A stretch of DNA of 64,000 bases from Candidatus Hodarchaeota archaeon (GTDB taxonomy: Archaea; Asgardarchaeota; Heimdallarchaeia; Hodarchaeales; Hodarchaeaceae). The translations under genes were made by a program, and so were the position numbers. The stretch's first letter is position 1; every line of letters starts with the position of its first letter. The notes below the pieces were generated by a model. That model made no database searches. It was not told the origin of the DNA and was given only the letters and a program-made list of their open reading frames with translations. Below are positions 49,556 through 57,659 of the stretch, in pieces. The stretch covers positions 19,083 to 83,082 of the forward strand of contig JAEOSR010000032.1 in NCBI GenBank assembly GCA_016840285.1. The letters run 5' to 3'.

Positions 49556-50212
49556 ATGAAGTCATTTAACGAACAACGCTCAACGTGTAAGTATCGAGAA
49601 AAACAACATTGCACTTATTGGACTAGAAAAACCCAATGTCATCAGTTAACCTGTCCCATAATTTCCCAGCAATTCAACGAGCAGCTAGAACCGAGAATAC
49701 CAAGACACATCAAAGAATCTATTGATCATTTTGATAGAGTTCGTGAGAGAATTCCACCGAGTGACCAAGAGATACCCAAAACTACTCAAAGAAGTCAAGA
49801 TGAGGGAACTCAGCAAAAAGAACGACTTATGAAAAAAACAACGACTGTTATTACTGTCACAACTACACAAAAAGACCCCAAAGTACCACAACAGTATGAA
49901 GAGTCAGCAGAGGTAATTAACAGTAACCATGATGATGCAATGGAGTCGGTAGATCAAGACCTGACCGAACCTACCAATTTCAGTCCAACTGAGGGGCTTC
50001 AGGAACAATCTCAATTAATTCAAGAAACAATTATAATCACTCCAGGCCAAATAAAATGTGACAGATGTGGAAATCCAATAAATACCGAAACCTGTACCAG
50101 CATTTGTTATCCAAATGGGGGTCTATTCTATATCCATCCAAAAGGCCAATGTCGCCCCCGATATGATAAACTCCAAGAGGTGAGGGAAAGGTGGTTGAAG
50201 AAGCTCAAATAA
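49556..50212 (+). CDS. Zinc-ribbon protein, long paralogue of 32946
   Basis: A 218-residue protein. The N-terminus is Cys-rich (CKYREKQHCTYWTRKTQCHQLTC), the middle is polar and Thr/Gln/Glu-rich, probably disordered, with TTTVITVTTTQK, and the C-terminal 75 residues (ITPGQIKCDRCGNPINTETCTSICYPNGGLFYIHPKGQCRPRYDKLQEVRERWLKKLK) match the protein at 32946. Two zinc sites are likely. Function unknown. It lies between 23S fragment 1 and repeat copy 13. Confidence 0.65.
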   Translation: MKSFNEQRSTCKYREKQHCTYWTRKTQCHQLTCPIISQQFNEQLEPRIPRHIKESIDHFDRVRERIPPSDQEIPKTTQRSQDEGTQQKERLMKKTTTVITVTTTQKDPKVPQQYEESAEVINSNHDDAMESVDQDLTEPTNFSPTEGLQEQSQLIQETIIITPGQIKCDRCGNPINTETCTSICYPNGGLFYIHPKGQCRPRYDKLQEVRERWLKKLK

Positions 50213-50299
50213 AATGTGATATAGTATAAATGGAGTATTGGCTAAAAATATTCACAATACAACTTGTGTATAATGAAATCTAGTTTTTTCTCTCTTATA

Positions 50300-50350
50300 A
50301 ACGTCAGACTGAATGCTCTGAAATTGAACCTAGTGACTCCTTAATCAATC
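50300..50350 (+). repeat. Dispersed repeat copy 13 (short, worn)
   Basis: Contains ACGTCAGACTGAATGCTCTG, AAATTGAACCTAGTGACTCC and TTAATCAATC. Only the left-centre part is kept. The remaining bases to 50582 hold no gene. Confidence 0.6.
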
Positions 50351-50582
50351 TAGAAAAAAATTCCGACAAAAAATTAGAAATTTCTGATTCTTTTCCGAAA
50401 ACCACAGGAAGTTCTCAAGATACTCGGAGAATTTCTCGAGATAACCTTTTATTAACATGATCAACTTAAATCACTAGAAGGGAGTTAGCTAGTGAGACAT
50501 GAAGGATCAAACAAAATCTGCATGGGAGGAAGCTCAGAGTTAACACCACGTTTGAGGCGGAGGGATACTGAAGTGAGAGAGA

Positions 50583-51017
50583 GTGAGGTTGAGAAGAGTG
50601 AGTAGAGTGATTGAAGAGCGAGTAAAAGGATTAGAAGACGGATATAATCGAATGGACCAGCTCATTAAGTCGCTTTTCTTAGAAATTCATAACAATGTCA
50701 ATTTCTCTATAAAACATATTTCGTCGCTAGAAGATGAGGTAGAATATCTCAAATCTCGGATGAAAATCGACACTTTGAGCAAAAAGACCAACCTGACAGA
50801 TAAACTGGTGGACATCCTCCTTCAGATTTCTTCTCAATTCTATCAATGCCAGATTTGTGGGGTAGATAAAATTTTGATCCAATGCCCTGAATGTAAAAGA
50901 CATACCTGTAAGTCTTGTCTGGACGTAATAACGTCAGCATTGGGAGGGAGGCAGTGTTTATACTGTGGCCAAATTTTACGAATAATACCGCACAAACGGA
51001 GCAAGTCTACTTACTAG
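50583..51017 (+). CDS. RING-like zinc-binding protein with coiled coil, copy 3
   Basis: A 144-residue protein. Residues about 8-80 are helical with heptad-like spacing (VIEERVKGLEDGYNRMDQLIKSLFLEIHNN...ISSLEDEVEYLKSRM), followed by four CxxC pairs: CQIC, CPEC, CKSC and CLYC, with C-x2-C-x8-C-x2-C-x4-C-x2-C-x13-C-x2-C spacing as in C4C4 RING domains. The end is basic. It resembles 35430 in the zinc part. Coiled coil plus RING would fit a ubiquitin-type ligase, but this is inferred. Confidence 0.65.
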   Translation: MRLRRVSRVIEERVKGLEDGYNRMDQLIKSLFLEIHNNVNFSIKHISSLEDEVEYLKSRMKIDTLSKKTNLTDKLVDILLQISSQFYQCQICGVDKILIQCPECKRHTCKSCLDVITSALGGRQCLYCGQILRIIPHKRSKSTY

Positions 51018-51032
51018 AAGGGAGTAGTCTAT

Positions 51033-51860
51033 TCACTTGCTGATTTTATTTCGTAATTTATCGAGGAGAGAATTTTTGGCTTGCGTTTGGTTCTTTTTTC
51101 TGTGGGGTAATGGTTTTAACGATTTCCCTGTTCCTAATTGAACTCCTACTCGATGCCGAATGTAGTCATCTGGATGTGAGTGAGCAATATTGATTGCCTC
51201 ATGCACTAGGGATTTATGAGATTCTGGGTAATTTTTTACATTAAGATCCAAAGAAGGAATTATACTCTGCTGTACCTCGACACTCTTACTCTTTACAAAG
51301 TGTTCAAGCAGAAGAAGATGTTTTCGTTTCCAAATATCTGCTAAAGCGAGAACTTTCTTTCGTGATTCTTCTGTGGCCTGTTCTAATGTAAATTGGGAAT
51401 CAGGGTCTGCCTCCAAATCCACATTTTTCATCTTAAATGATAATGGAATCTGGGCCCAATACATTGCATTCACTGCACCGGCTTGTTCAAATGGTGTTCC
51501 TGTTTCTAAAACATCCAAAAGAAACTCATTCACCCGTCTAGGACCAAAATTAACCAAACAAGGATCAATAAAAGCCCTATTAAGACTAGGATTTACCTCA
51601 TCTATTGCTGCATCCATTAATGGGTTAAATAGATTATCTGAAAGACCAGTTACTTGAGAAGCAATAATGACGATAAACCATTTCATATTTGGATCTTTTA
51701 AACCATTTTCAAGCCACACTAAATCCTCACGAGATGGATTTTGGAAATGATGTTGAACTGCTTCTTTGATCTTAGCATTTTCTTGTTTGTTCCTCTTCTC
51801 TCTCGCGGTAATAAATCGCTTATACTGTTCCTCCCAATCTACAGCTGTATTCGTGTTCAA
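51033..51860 (-). CDS. Helical repeat (HEAT-like) protein
   Basis: A 275-residue mostly helical protein with TTG start. Pairs of helices such as SREDLVWLENGLKDPNMKWFIVIIASQV, NPLMDAAIDEVNPSLNRAFIDPCLVNFG, RVNEFLLDVLETGTPFEQAGAVNAMYWAQ and VHEAINIAHSHPDDYIRHRVGVQLG resemble HEAT-type repeats used as protein-binding scaffolds. A basic C-terminus follows. Convergent with the RING-like gene. The gene after it on the plus side is repeat copy 14 and 23S fragment 2. Confidence 0.55.
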   Translation of the reverse strand: MNTNTAVDWEEQYKRFITAREKRNKQENAKIKEAVQHHFQNPSREDLVWLENGLKDPNMKWFIVIIASQVTGLSDNLFNPLMDAAIDEVNPSLNRAFIDPCLVNFGPRRVNEFLLDVLETGTPFEQAGAVNAMYWAQIPLSFKMKNVDLEADPDSQFTLEQATEESRKKVLALADIWKRKHLLLLEHFVKSKSVEVQQSIIPSLDLNVKNYPESHKSLVHEAINIAHSHPDDYIRHRVGVQLGTGKSLKPLPHRKKNQTQAKNSLLDKLRNKISK

Positions 51861-51988
51861 TCAAAGCCTTCCGTATTCCCTATCCAACAACCATTTTCCA
51901 TCAAAAGAATCCTTCTAATTTATATCTGTATGTTATTTGAAGTTATTGTATGGGTTCGTATTGACTAGGTCCTATAACTTTATCTCGC

Positions 51989-52070
51989 TCCTCTACTCGA
52001 AGAATGGTAACCCTGAAACCATTTGACGATAGATTTGGTCAAAAATCTGAATTTCCACAATTTTTGAGAA
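51989..52070 (+). repeat. Dispersed repeat copy 14, joined to 23S fragment 2
   Basis: Contains CTCTACTCGAAGAATGGTAA, ACCATTTGACGATAGATTTG, GTCAAAAATCTGAATTTCC and ACAATTTTTGAGAAATCGCC. At TCGCC the sequence passes directly into the 23S rRNA fragment instead of the normal repeat end. Confidence 0.75.
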
Positions 52071-52176
52071 ATCGCCAGGCGATACACTTCCGGATAACCC
52101 GTAGACTAGGGGCGCTCACACCCCGTTCCTCTCGTACTGAGAGCGTGTTCCTCTCACAGATCCAACACGTCCTTCA
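52071..52176 (-). rRNA. Partial 23S rRNA with sarcin-ricin loop, copy 2
   Basis: On the minus strand: GGACGTGTTGGATCTGTGAG, then stem CACGCTC, loop TCAGTACGAGAGGAACG, stem GGGTGTG, then CCCCTAGTCTACGGGTTATC and CGGAAGTGTATCGCC. The 17-base loop is identical to copy 1, but the stem has a different sequence and still pairs in all seven positions (two as G-U). It begins 7 bases after the stop codon of the AbiEi gene on the same strand, so it would lie in that mRNA's 3' untranslated region. Confidence 0.88.
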
Positions 52177-52182
52177 CTTGTC

Positions 52183-53061
52183 TCAGCTTACTGACAAAGT
52201 TTCTAAACTCGGATAAATTTGTTGTCCTTCAATGTATCTTTCATGGAAGTCCATTGGAATAAAAATATTCCATCTTTTATCACGATGCACCTTCTCAGGT
52301 ACATTACGATTTACTAAATATACAGGAGAACCATCGTTAACCCAATCTCGGAGTTCTTTCAAAGGACCCATGGAATTGGACAATGTTCCAACAGATGAAA
52401 AGACTTCAAGTAGGTATCCAACTCTTCCAACTAATGATTTCTTCTTGAAAAGATTTAATTCTAACAATTCAATGACCTCATTGAGATCATTGGGTCTGAA
52501 GTCCATGGTTAGTAAATACAGTGCACGAATCAATTCGGCCCATCCTCCAACAAGTTGAGGCCGATTAATGATTTCAATCAGAGTTCTAGCTGGGGAGCTT
52601 ACAATGACTTCTTCTTCTTGATATTTCACCTTCCGCAATCCATGGATGAAATCACTAGACATTGTGGCATTAATAGTATATTTAGGGTTCTTTTCAGGCA
52701 AATTAAATGAGCTAAAGTAATCTTGCTTTTGTACAGATACAATATAAGTAGAATAGATAACTGGAGCTGCTCCCCACATCTCTAATGCTGATGTGTAACC
52801 AAGATAGTAAGGATCACGGAGCCGTGACGCCATAATGATCATCTCAGGTAACAAATCAGGATTTTCGACATCAACAATTGAGTATAAACCTTTTCGATAT
52901 CGATTAATGTGACCATGCTGCAATAAGTAACGTAGATAAGTTTTGTACAAATAACGGCTATTATTGATTCCTAATTGGACTTCAGCAAATCGTTGTAGCT
53001 CTTTTACGGTCACAGATTTTCTTTTTTGGATGTACGATAGTAATACTAACAAATTTTTCAT
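52183..53061 (-). CDS. abiEi: AbiEi-type antitoxin/transcription regulator
   Basis: A 292-residue protein. The N-terminal winged helix (LLVLLSYIQKRKSVTVKELQRFAEVQLGINNSRYLYKTYLRYLLQHGHINRYRKGLYSI) is followed by DPYYLGYTSALEMWG, the KYQEEEVIVSSPARTLIEIINRPQLVGG segment and a C-terminal domain. This is the layout of AbiEi antitoxins of type IV toxin-antitoxin systems, longer than many. It is divergent from its partner toxin gene at 53169; the 107 bases between them hold both promoters. In other systems AbiEi binds repeats in this promoter. Confidence 0.82.
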   Translation of the reverse strand: MKNLLVLLSYIQKRKSVTVKELQRFAEVQLGINNSRYLYKTYLRYLLQHGHINRYRKGLYSIVDVENPDLLPEMIIMASRLRDPYYLGYTSALEMWGAAPVIYSTYIVSVQKQDYFSSFNLPEKNPKYTINATMSSDFIHGLRKVKYQEEEVIVSSPARTLIEIINRPQLVGGWAELIRALYLLTMDFRPNDLNEVIELLELNLFKKKSLVGRVGYLLEVFSSVGTLSNSMGPLKELRDWVNDGSPVYLVNRNVPEKVHRDKRWNIFIPMDFHERYIEGQQIYPSLETLSVS

Positions 53062-53168
53062 TTATTGCACTCAGTTGAAATAATATCCAATATCTTTAAA
53101 AAGTTTTACCTTGTACTGTAACAATCATAACAATCAATTTGAAAATGACCTTAAACTTTCAATAATCT

Positions 53169-54110
53169 TTGGAACTATCTTTAATGAGATTAAATATGAA
53201 ATTAGAAAATGAAGGGTTTAATATAGCAACAATTCAGAAAGTATATCGAATAGCTGATGTATTAGAATTAATCAGCAAGAATTCTTTTTTGAAAAATCGT
53301 TTGGCTTTTATTGGTGGCACTGCTTTAAACCTTGTCATTTTTCCAAAAATTGAAAGACTTTCTGTTGATTTAGATTTTGATTTTCGTGAAATTGAGTCGA
53401 AAAATGATTGGGAAAAAACAAGGGATATAATTGATTCCAATATAAAAGGGATTTTGAGAGATCTAGAGTATGAAGATGAAAACATTAGGATTGATGCAAA
53501 ATATCCTTTAACACGCTTTATAGTGAAATATGAGCTGAGAGCATCATTTAACATTGAAATAGGGTATTTAAATAGATATTCGCTTTTTACTTCAGATGAA
53601 ACTAGGAATTTTATTCATCCGAAGACTGGGAAAGCTTTTAAAATACTTATTCCAAAAATAGAAGAAATTTCAGCTGGAAAGTGTTCAGCATTAATTTCAC
53701 GGAGAATTCCTAGAGATCTCTTTGACACAGCAATAATCGCCAAACTACAATTTAGTAGAAAATTGCTGCGAAAAGCTCTAATATTGAAAAATATGATGAA
53801 TCCAAGCTATAATATTACCACTCTTAATTTTTCGACTCATCTCGGGAATATAAGACTTGATGATAACCTTAAGGTTGTATTAGGGGATTTTTTTTCAAAG
53901 GAAACCTTTCGAAATTATCAGAAAACAGCTATCGATTTCTTGGATCAGTTGCAGATGGAATTTACAGAGAATGAAAAGAATTGTCTTTCAACTTTTATAA
54001 ATGACCAAGAATTGAATATTGGTTTATTAGGAAAGAAAGAGATGTTCCATCCACAAATTACCAAGCATCCTAATATTCTTTGGTCTTTAGAAAAAATGAA
54101 AAGAACTTAA
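53169..54110 (+). CDS. abiEii: AbiEii/AbiGii-type nucleotidyltransferase toxin
   Basis: Nucleotidyltransferase-fold toxin of about 313 residues. The FIGGTALNLVIF...RLSVDLDFDF segment (about 47-72) has the GG-T-x-x-N and the S-x-D-L-D-x-D metal-binding carboxylates, and PRDLFDTAIIAKLQF the later conserved DLFD motif. Relatives modify tRNA 3' ends or use GTP to block growth. The start may be the TTG at 53169 or the ATGs at 53184 or 53196. It forms a divergent pair with AbiEi. Repeat copy 15 lies 180 bases after its stop. Confidence 0.85.
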   Translation: MELSLMRLNMKLENEGFNIATIQKVYRIADVLELISKNSFLKNRLAFIGGTALNLVIFPKIERLSVDLDFDFREIESKNDWEKTRDIIDSNIKGILRDLEYEDENIRIDAKYPLTRFIVKYELRASFNIEIGYLNRYSLFTSDETRNFIHPKTGKAFKILIPKIEEISAGKCSALISRRIPRDLFDTAIIAKLQFSRKLLRKALILKNMMNPSYNITTLNFSTHLGNIRLDDNLKVVLGDFFSKETFRNYQKTAIDFLDQLQMEFTENEKNCLSTFINDQELNIGLLGKKEMFHPQITKHPNILWSLEKMKRT

Positions 54111-54288
54111 AATTCGGATTTTTGAGTTACAGATTCCTAATCGTTTCCATTTAAGCTTGATTTTTTTTTCAAATGCGACAGTAGGATCCCATCCTTTCCA
54201 AAAATTAATATTGAGGGATTAAAGAGGCATTTCATTATAGAAGAGCAGGATATTAATAGTTGATTATTGTTTGAGAAATTCCCTATTT

Positions 54289-54370
54289 ACGAAAATTAAA
54301 ACACAAAGCGTACAGACATCAGATCATTCACGCTCTACTTGAAGTTACCGACTCTTTAAGCCAGTCCAAC
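54289..54370 (+). repeat. Dispersed repeat copy 15 (left and centre)
   Basis: Left edge ACGAAAATTAAAACACAAAG, then CGTACAGACATCAGATC, ACGCTCTACTTGAAGTTACC and GACTCTTTAAGCC. The right part is missing here; a right end alone appears at 54724. Confidence 0.75.
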
Positions 54371-54452
54371 CATTTCATGGAAAGAAATCTAATTATATGA
54401 TAAAAATTCTTTCCTTTATGAGTGTATCACTAAAAATTTTTGAGGGAAATCT

Positions 54453-54725
54453 ATGCGTGTGGTAGGTTTTGTATTACTCCTAATAGTAGGCCTCATCAAT
54501 TTGCCGAGCGGCCTCGCATGTGAGTACTATCATGCCTGTCCTTATCTCGAAAACCTTCGTTCAACAGCTGATCCGACTAGATTTCTAGTCGAGCTGAAAT
54601 CACACAATAGCGAAGAAAGAAAGAACCTTGTCATTGATTCAACAACTCATGAATTGATATCACCAACCTCCAATGATAATCCTGTCAATCTTTCATTACC
54701 AATGCATCTCTCACAAACTCAGTAA
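54453..54725 (+). CDS. Small secreted or surface-exposed protein, possibly truncated
   Basis: A 90-residue frame with ATG and GAGGGA upstream. A clear signal peptide (VVGFVLLLIVGLINLPSGLAC) ends next to a Cys, then EYYHACPYLENLRS..., a polar chain with no anchor. It ends just at a repeat right-end (54724), so it may be a gene cut by the repeat. No family recognised. Confidence 0.45.
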   Translation: MRVVGFVLLLIVGLINLPSGLACEYYHACPYLENLRSTADPTRFLVELKSHNSEERKNLVIDSTTHELISPTSNDNPVNLSLPMHLSQTQ

Positions 54726-54752
54726 TTAGACCCTCGTGCGATTAGTGGGAGG
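54724..54752 (+). repeat. Dispersed repeat copy 15b (right end only)
   Basis: Reads TTAGACCCTCGTGCGATTAG then TGGGAGGC, against TTAGCCCTGGTGCGATTAG then TGGGAGCC in full copies. The stop codon of the following minus-strand gene (Ala-Ser-His-stop) is read from this repeat end. Confidence 0.7.
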
Positions 54753-55368
54753 CATTTTTCTTTCGCTGGTGGAACAATACAATGAAAGCACCGAAGAAAG
54801 GAAGAAGAAAAAACCATCCAGGGGTGGAGCTAGTAGTAATTGACGGGGAAGTAGATAAGGGCCAGGTGGGAAGGCTGTGAAAAAGGCCTTGGGAACTGAA
54901 TGAAGTCCAGACAATCCCCATATTTTTGGTTGTGATCTTAATATAAAAAAGCCCCTCATCTATGAAATTAACATTTGCTGATCCGTTTACAAGAAAAGTG
55001 TAAGAATCACCAATTAATAAAATTATAGAGGGAGATAAATTAATAATTACACGGGTATAATTCCAAGTGTGGCCATAGGAAGTGATTTCCTGAGTAATTT
55101 CCAACCTAGTTAATTCCACTAGGGTCTCACCGCTATAATGGAGACGAATGACCACCTGTTGAAAGGAGGGAACATCAACAGGAGCAATGGTTCCATTATA
55201 ATTGGGAGGGATTGGTTCTCCAATAAGCCCCATGCAATCTAAATGGCCAACAATCTCACCTTGAAATACGGGATTCGAACCACAGACAGGAGAAATGACC
55301 AATAAAAAAACACAACTGATAAACCAAATCTTTAAGAGGAATTCTTGTATTCCGAACACTGTTTCCAC
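54742..55368 (-). CDS. Membrane-anchored secreted protein
   Basis: A 208-residue protein. A signal peptide (FLLKIWFISCVFLLVISPVCGS) is followed by a beta-rich domain (IPPNYNGTIAPVDVPSFQQVVIRLHYSGETLVELTRLEITQEI...INLSPSIILLIGDSYTFLVNGSANVNF), a Pro/Ser/Thr linker and a C-terminal anchor (PGWFFLLPFFGAFIVLF) with a short basic tail HQRKKNASH. The last residues come from repeat sequence, so the gene's 3' end lies at a module edge. No known domain. Confidence 0.6.
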   Translation of the reverse strand: METVFGIQEFLLKIWFISCVFLLVISPVCGSNPVFQGEIVGHLDCMGLIGEPIPPNYNGTIAPVDVPSFQQVVIRLHYSGETLVELTRLEITQEITSYGHTWNYTRVIINLSPSIILLIGDSYTFLVNGSANVNFIDEGLFYIKITTKNMGIVWTSFSSQGLFHSLPTWPLSTSPSITTSSTPGWFFLLPFFGAFIVLFHQRKKNASH

Positions 55369-55414
55369 ATTCCTTCTATATCCTCAAGCTTACTCCTATA
55401 TAAAATGTCACTAC

Positions 55415-55556
55415 CCGAAAATAAAGAAACAGACATCAGACTCCGTGCTCTGAAACTGAAGCGCCTGACTCCTTCAAGCTATCTGACGAAAGAACCATCT
55501 CAATTTCCACTAAGTCGCCCTGGTGCGATTAGTGGGAGCCAGCTGAACTGAAAGCT
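55415..55556 (+). repeat. Dispersed repeat copy 16 (full length)
   Basis: CCGAAAATAAAGAAACAGAC, ATCAGACTCCGTGCTCTGAA, ACTGAAGCGCCTGACTCCTT, CAAGCTATCTGACGAAAGAA, CCATCTCAATTTCCAC, TAAGTCGCCCTGGTGCGATT and AGTGGGAGCCAGCTGAA. Its right end agrees with copy 11 base for base over TCGCCCTGGTGCGATTAGTG. Confidence 0.88.
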
Positions 55557-55586
55557 ATTCCCGAGTAGGTCAGCTTAAAGAGCTCC

Positions 55587-56162
55587 TCATGGTCTTTTTC
55601 GATAATAAAGGTAAATAACCATTAATGCCAAAGTAGAGAAATAGGTATAACTAGAGGTGAGAGAGGGGATTGAAGAACCAGTAGTAGCACTACTACTAAA
55701 ACTCGAGGTAAGAGTAGAAGCGTCAAGGATCAGCTCGAGAAGATAAATCGTATAAAAGAGGTCCTCCCCATATAAGGGATCATTGACATTATTGAAGGCT
55801 TTTCCTTGGGAAAAGAGGATATTAATATTCTTGGAGTCACCCGGTTTCATGCCCAGAAGGGCTTCAAAAAAGCCAGTATTCGGGGGAAGATAAATGGCAG
55901 GGAATTGGTCGAAGATTTCAGAGGGAATCACAGGATCGCTCGGGTCGTGAACATAGACATAGCCGCTTTGCTCATCATACAGAATATTATCCACCCAGAG
56001 AGTGTAATTAAGGTCTACAACATCATTAATTTCCACAACAGGGGAAGGAGGGACATCAGTAGCCTGAATGACAACCACAGGAATTGTAGTTAGGAGACAA
56101 CCAAATGAAATATAGGAAATTATCCCGAGTAAAGGAAGTAGGTTTCTTGAATACACCTTCAA
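55587..56162 (-). CDS. Membrane-anchored extracellular FKBP-like protein, copy 2
   Basis: A 191-residue paralogue of the protein at 38456, alike almost throughout: signal (LPLLGIISYISFGCLLTTIPVVVIQATD), FKBP-like domain (VEINDVVDLNYTLWVDNILYDEQSG... TGFFEALLGMKPGDSKNINILFSQGKAFNNVNDPLYGEDLFYTIYLLEL), a Ser/Thr-rich linker and a C-terminal anchor (YFSTLALMVIYLYYRKRP). Upstream flanks of the two genes are also alike, so a whole module was duplicated. Confidence 0.72.
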   Translation of the reverse strand: MKVYSRNLLPLLGIISYISFGCLLTTIPVVVIQATDVPPSPVVEINDVVDLNYTLWVDNILYDEQSGYVYVHDPSDPVIPSEIFDQFPAIYLPPNTGFFEALLGMKPGDSKNINILFSQGKAFNNVNDPLYGEDLFYTIYLLELILDASTLTSSFSSSATTGSSIPSLTSSYTYFSTLALMVIYLYYRKRP

Positions 56163-56362
56163 ATACCCTCACGACCAGAAATTTATTCTCTAGAAATCAA
56201 TGATTACAAGTATAAAAAGGATTTGTAGGAGTAAATGATGCCTAATAATTTTACTTCTTTTATTCGTCTCTAGTTAGACTCGGTAAACCCATTAGGAGCC
56301 GCAGGTTGAGGTTAAAAAATAAAAATTGAAGTTGTAGAGCAAAGAGTGGTACCCAGTCTTGG

Positions 56363-56803
56363 CTAAAATAGTCTTGTTAAAAATCTGTCAAAATGATCGT
56401 CAAAAGAAGCTATTTTTTCCACTTGGTGTCGTTGTGCAAGAATAACAAGACTGATATCAATAAAACTCATCAACTTCTCTTTAGAACGAAGATTTGCGTT
56501 GACTTGTTTAAACAGCTTCCACGTTTCCCTTTCAATGTCTCCAGTGACGGTTAATATTTCAGCCAGCTTAGATTCTCCATAAAATAAATCCTCTAAATCC
56601 TGTAAGATGACGGAATTTCCCTTGGTTCGTGCAGCAGTAAGTGTAGCTGCTTCTGCAATAACAAGATTAGAAGTATATAGCAAACCATGGATACCTGTAC
56701 TTAATTCCTGTAATATCTCGCCTCCTCTTTGGGCATTGGAGTCTTTGGGATGAACCAAACTGAGAAAAAAATTAGTATCTAAAAACACGCCCATAACAAT
56801 CAT
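56363..56803 (-). CDS. vapC: VapC-like PIN-domain toxin, pair C
   Basis: A 146-residue PIN protein. GVFLDTNFFLSLVHPKD has the first Asp, NLVIAEAATL the Glu, MSFIDISLVILAQRHQVEKIASFDDHFDRFL the later Asp residues. The partner antitoxin gene lies directly upstream (10 bases). Confidence 0.85.
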   Translation of the reverse strand: MIVMGVFLDTNFFLSLVHPKDSNAQRGGEILQELSTGIHGLLYTSNLVIAEAATLTAARTKGNSVILQDLEDLFYGESKLAEILTVTGDIERETWKLFKQVNANLRSKEKLMSFIDISLVILAQRHQVEKIASFDDHFDRFLTRLF

Positions 56804-56812
56804 CTAACCAAG

Positions 56813-57094
56813 TTATGAGTAAATGTCAGAATCATCCTGAGAAAGCGAATCTGTTTCAGTATCATATGGAATCTTTACTCGACTTTCTCGCCGTGCTAAA
56901 ATGCTCTGAACTTTCTTCTCATCGAGAACGGGGTGTTTTTCCACCAATTCTGCTAAGAGATCTAACTGTGAAAGTCCAAGCTTCACACATAAATCTAGTA
57001 CTTCTTGTTGTGTGGGCCTTTTCCCTAATCTCATGGTAAGTCGGGCTTGTAATTGTTCTAGCAGCTTTTTATCACCAATTTTAACAATAGACAT
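56813..57094 (-). CDS. vapB: VapB-like antitoxin, pair C
   Basis: A 93-residue protein: MSIVKIGDKKLLEQLQARLTMRLGKRPTQQEVLDLCVKLGLSQLDLLAELV... The N-terminal strand and two helices (RPTQQEVLDLCVKLG) fit a ribbon-helix-helix of the archaeal VapB type. The tail with VKIPYDTETDSLSQDDSDIY is acidic and would wrap the toxin. Transcribed with vapC pair C. Confidence 0.75.
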   Translation of the reverse strand: MSIVKIGDKKLLEQLQARLTMRLGKRPTQQEVLDLCVKLGLSQLDLLAELVEKHPVLDEKKVQSILARRESRVKIPYDTETDSLSQDDSDIYS

Positions 57095-57160
57095 ACTAAA
57101 TATACAAGTTTATTTGTAGTATATTAGTTTATTGATTTCATTGAACAACAATAAAAAAAA

Positions 57161-57222
57161 ATGTGCTCGAAGCACTTGTCTCCTTAAGCCACCTGACGAT
57201 AGTTCCGCTTAATTTCCATCCA
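57161..57222 (+). repeat. Dispersed repeat copy 17
   Basis: Contains GTGCTCGAAGCACTTGTC, TCCTTAAGCCACCTGACGAT, AGTTCCGCTTAATTTCCATC. Shares the GTTCCGC variant and the following 200 bases with copy 8, both just upstream of RHH/RelE pairs. Confidence 0.75.
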
Positions 57223-57371
57223 ATAATCATTCATGTATACCTTAAATCAATGAAATTGCTCACATTCACAAAAGTTTAGCCCCTATTATGTAAATAGAGG
57301 ATATTTTCCTATTACTTTTAATGAAATCATAATTATTCTTTTTGTTAAGCGAGAAAAAAACTATAGAAAGA

Positions 57372-57403
57372 TTTTTATACAGATGTAAACAAAAATGTTT
57401 ACA
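57372..57403 (+). promoter_or_regulatory. TATA box and palindromic operator of RHH/RelE pair 2
   Basis: TTTTTATA at 57372-57379, then the palindrome TGTAAAC-AAAAAT-GTTTACA at 57384-57403, identical to the element at 42514-42533. Confidence 0.75.
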
Positions 57404-57428
57404 AGTCATAGCTTAAGTCCTCAAGAAA

Positions 57429-57653
57429 GTGAGATATTTGGCCCAAGTACAACTAAGAATTCCTGATGAGATGCTGTCTATCATTGATAAATGGGTGATA
57501 GAAGGAAGATATAGAAGCAGAAGCGATGCCATCAAAACAATGATTACGGTGTACTTAGAACGGGAAAAAACACGAGAATTTTATAAAATGCTACAAGAGA
57601 GAAGCGAAGAAGTGGAAAACAATCCAGAGATTTTAATCCCTTTTGATGATTGA
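57429..57653 (+). CDS. RHH (CopG-type) antitoxin, pair 2
   Basis: A 74-residue protein differing from the antitoxin at 42559 at only a few positions (for example Ser-Ile for Ser-Thr near residue 17, Val-Glu for Ala-Lys near residue 62). Same GTG start, same operator, same leader. The cassette with its flanking repeats was duplicated. Confidence 0.88.
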   Translation: MRYLAQVQLRIPDEMLSIIDKWVIEGRYRSRSDAIKTMITVYLEREKTREFYKMLQERSEEVENNPEILIPFDD

Positions 57654-57659
57654 AGCCGA

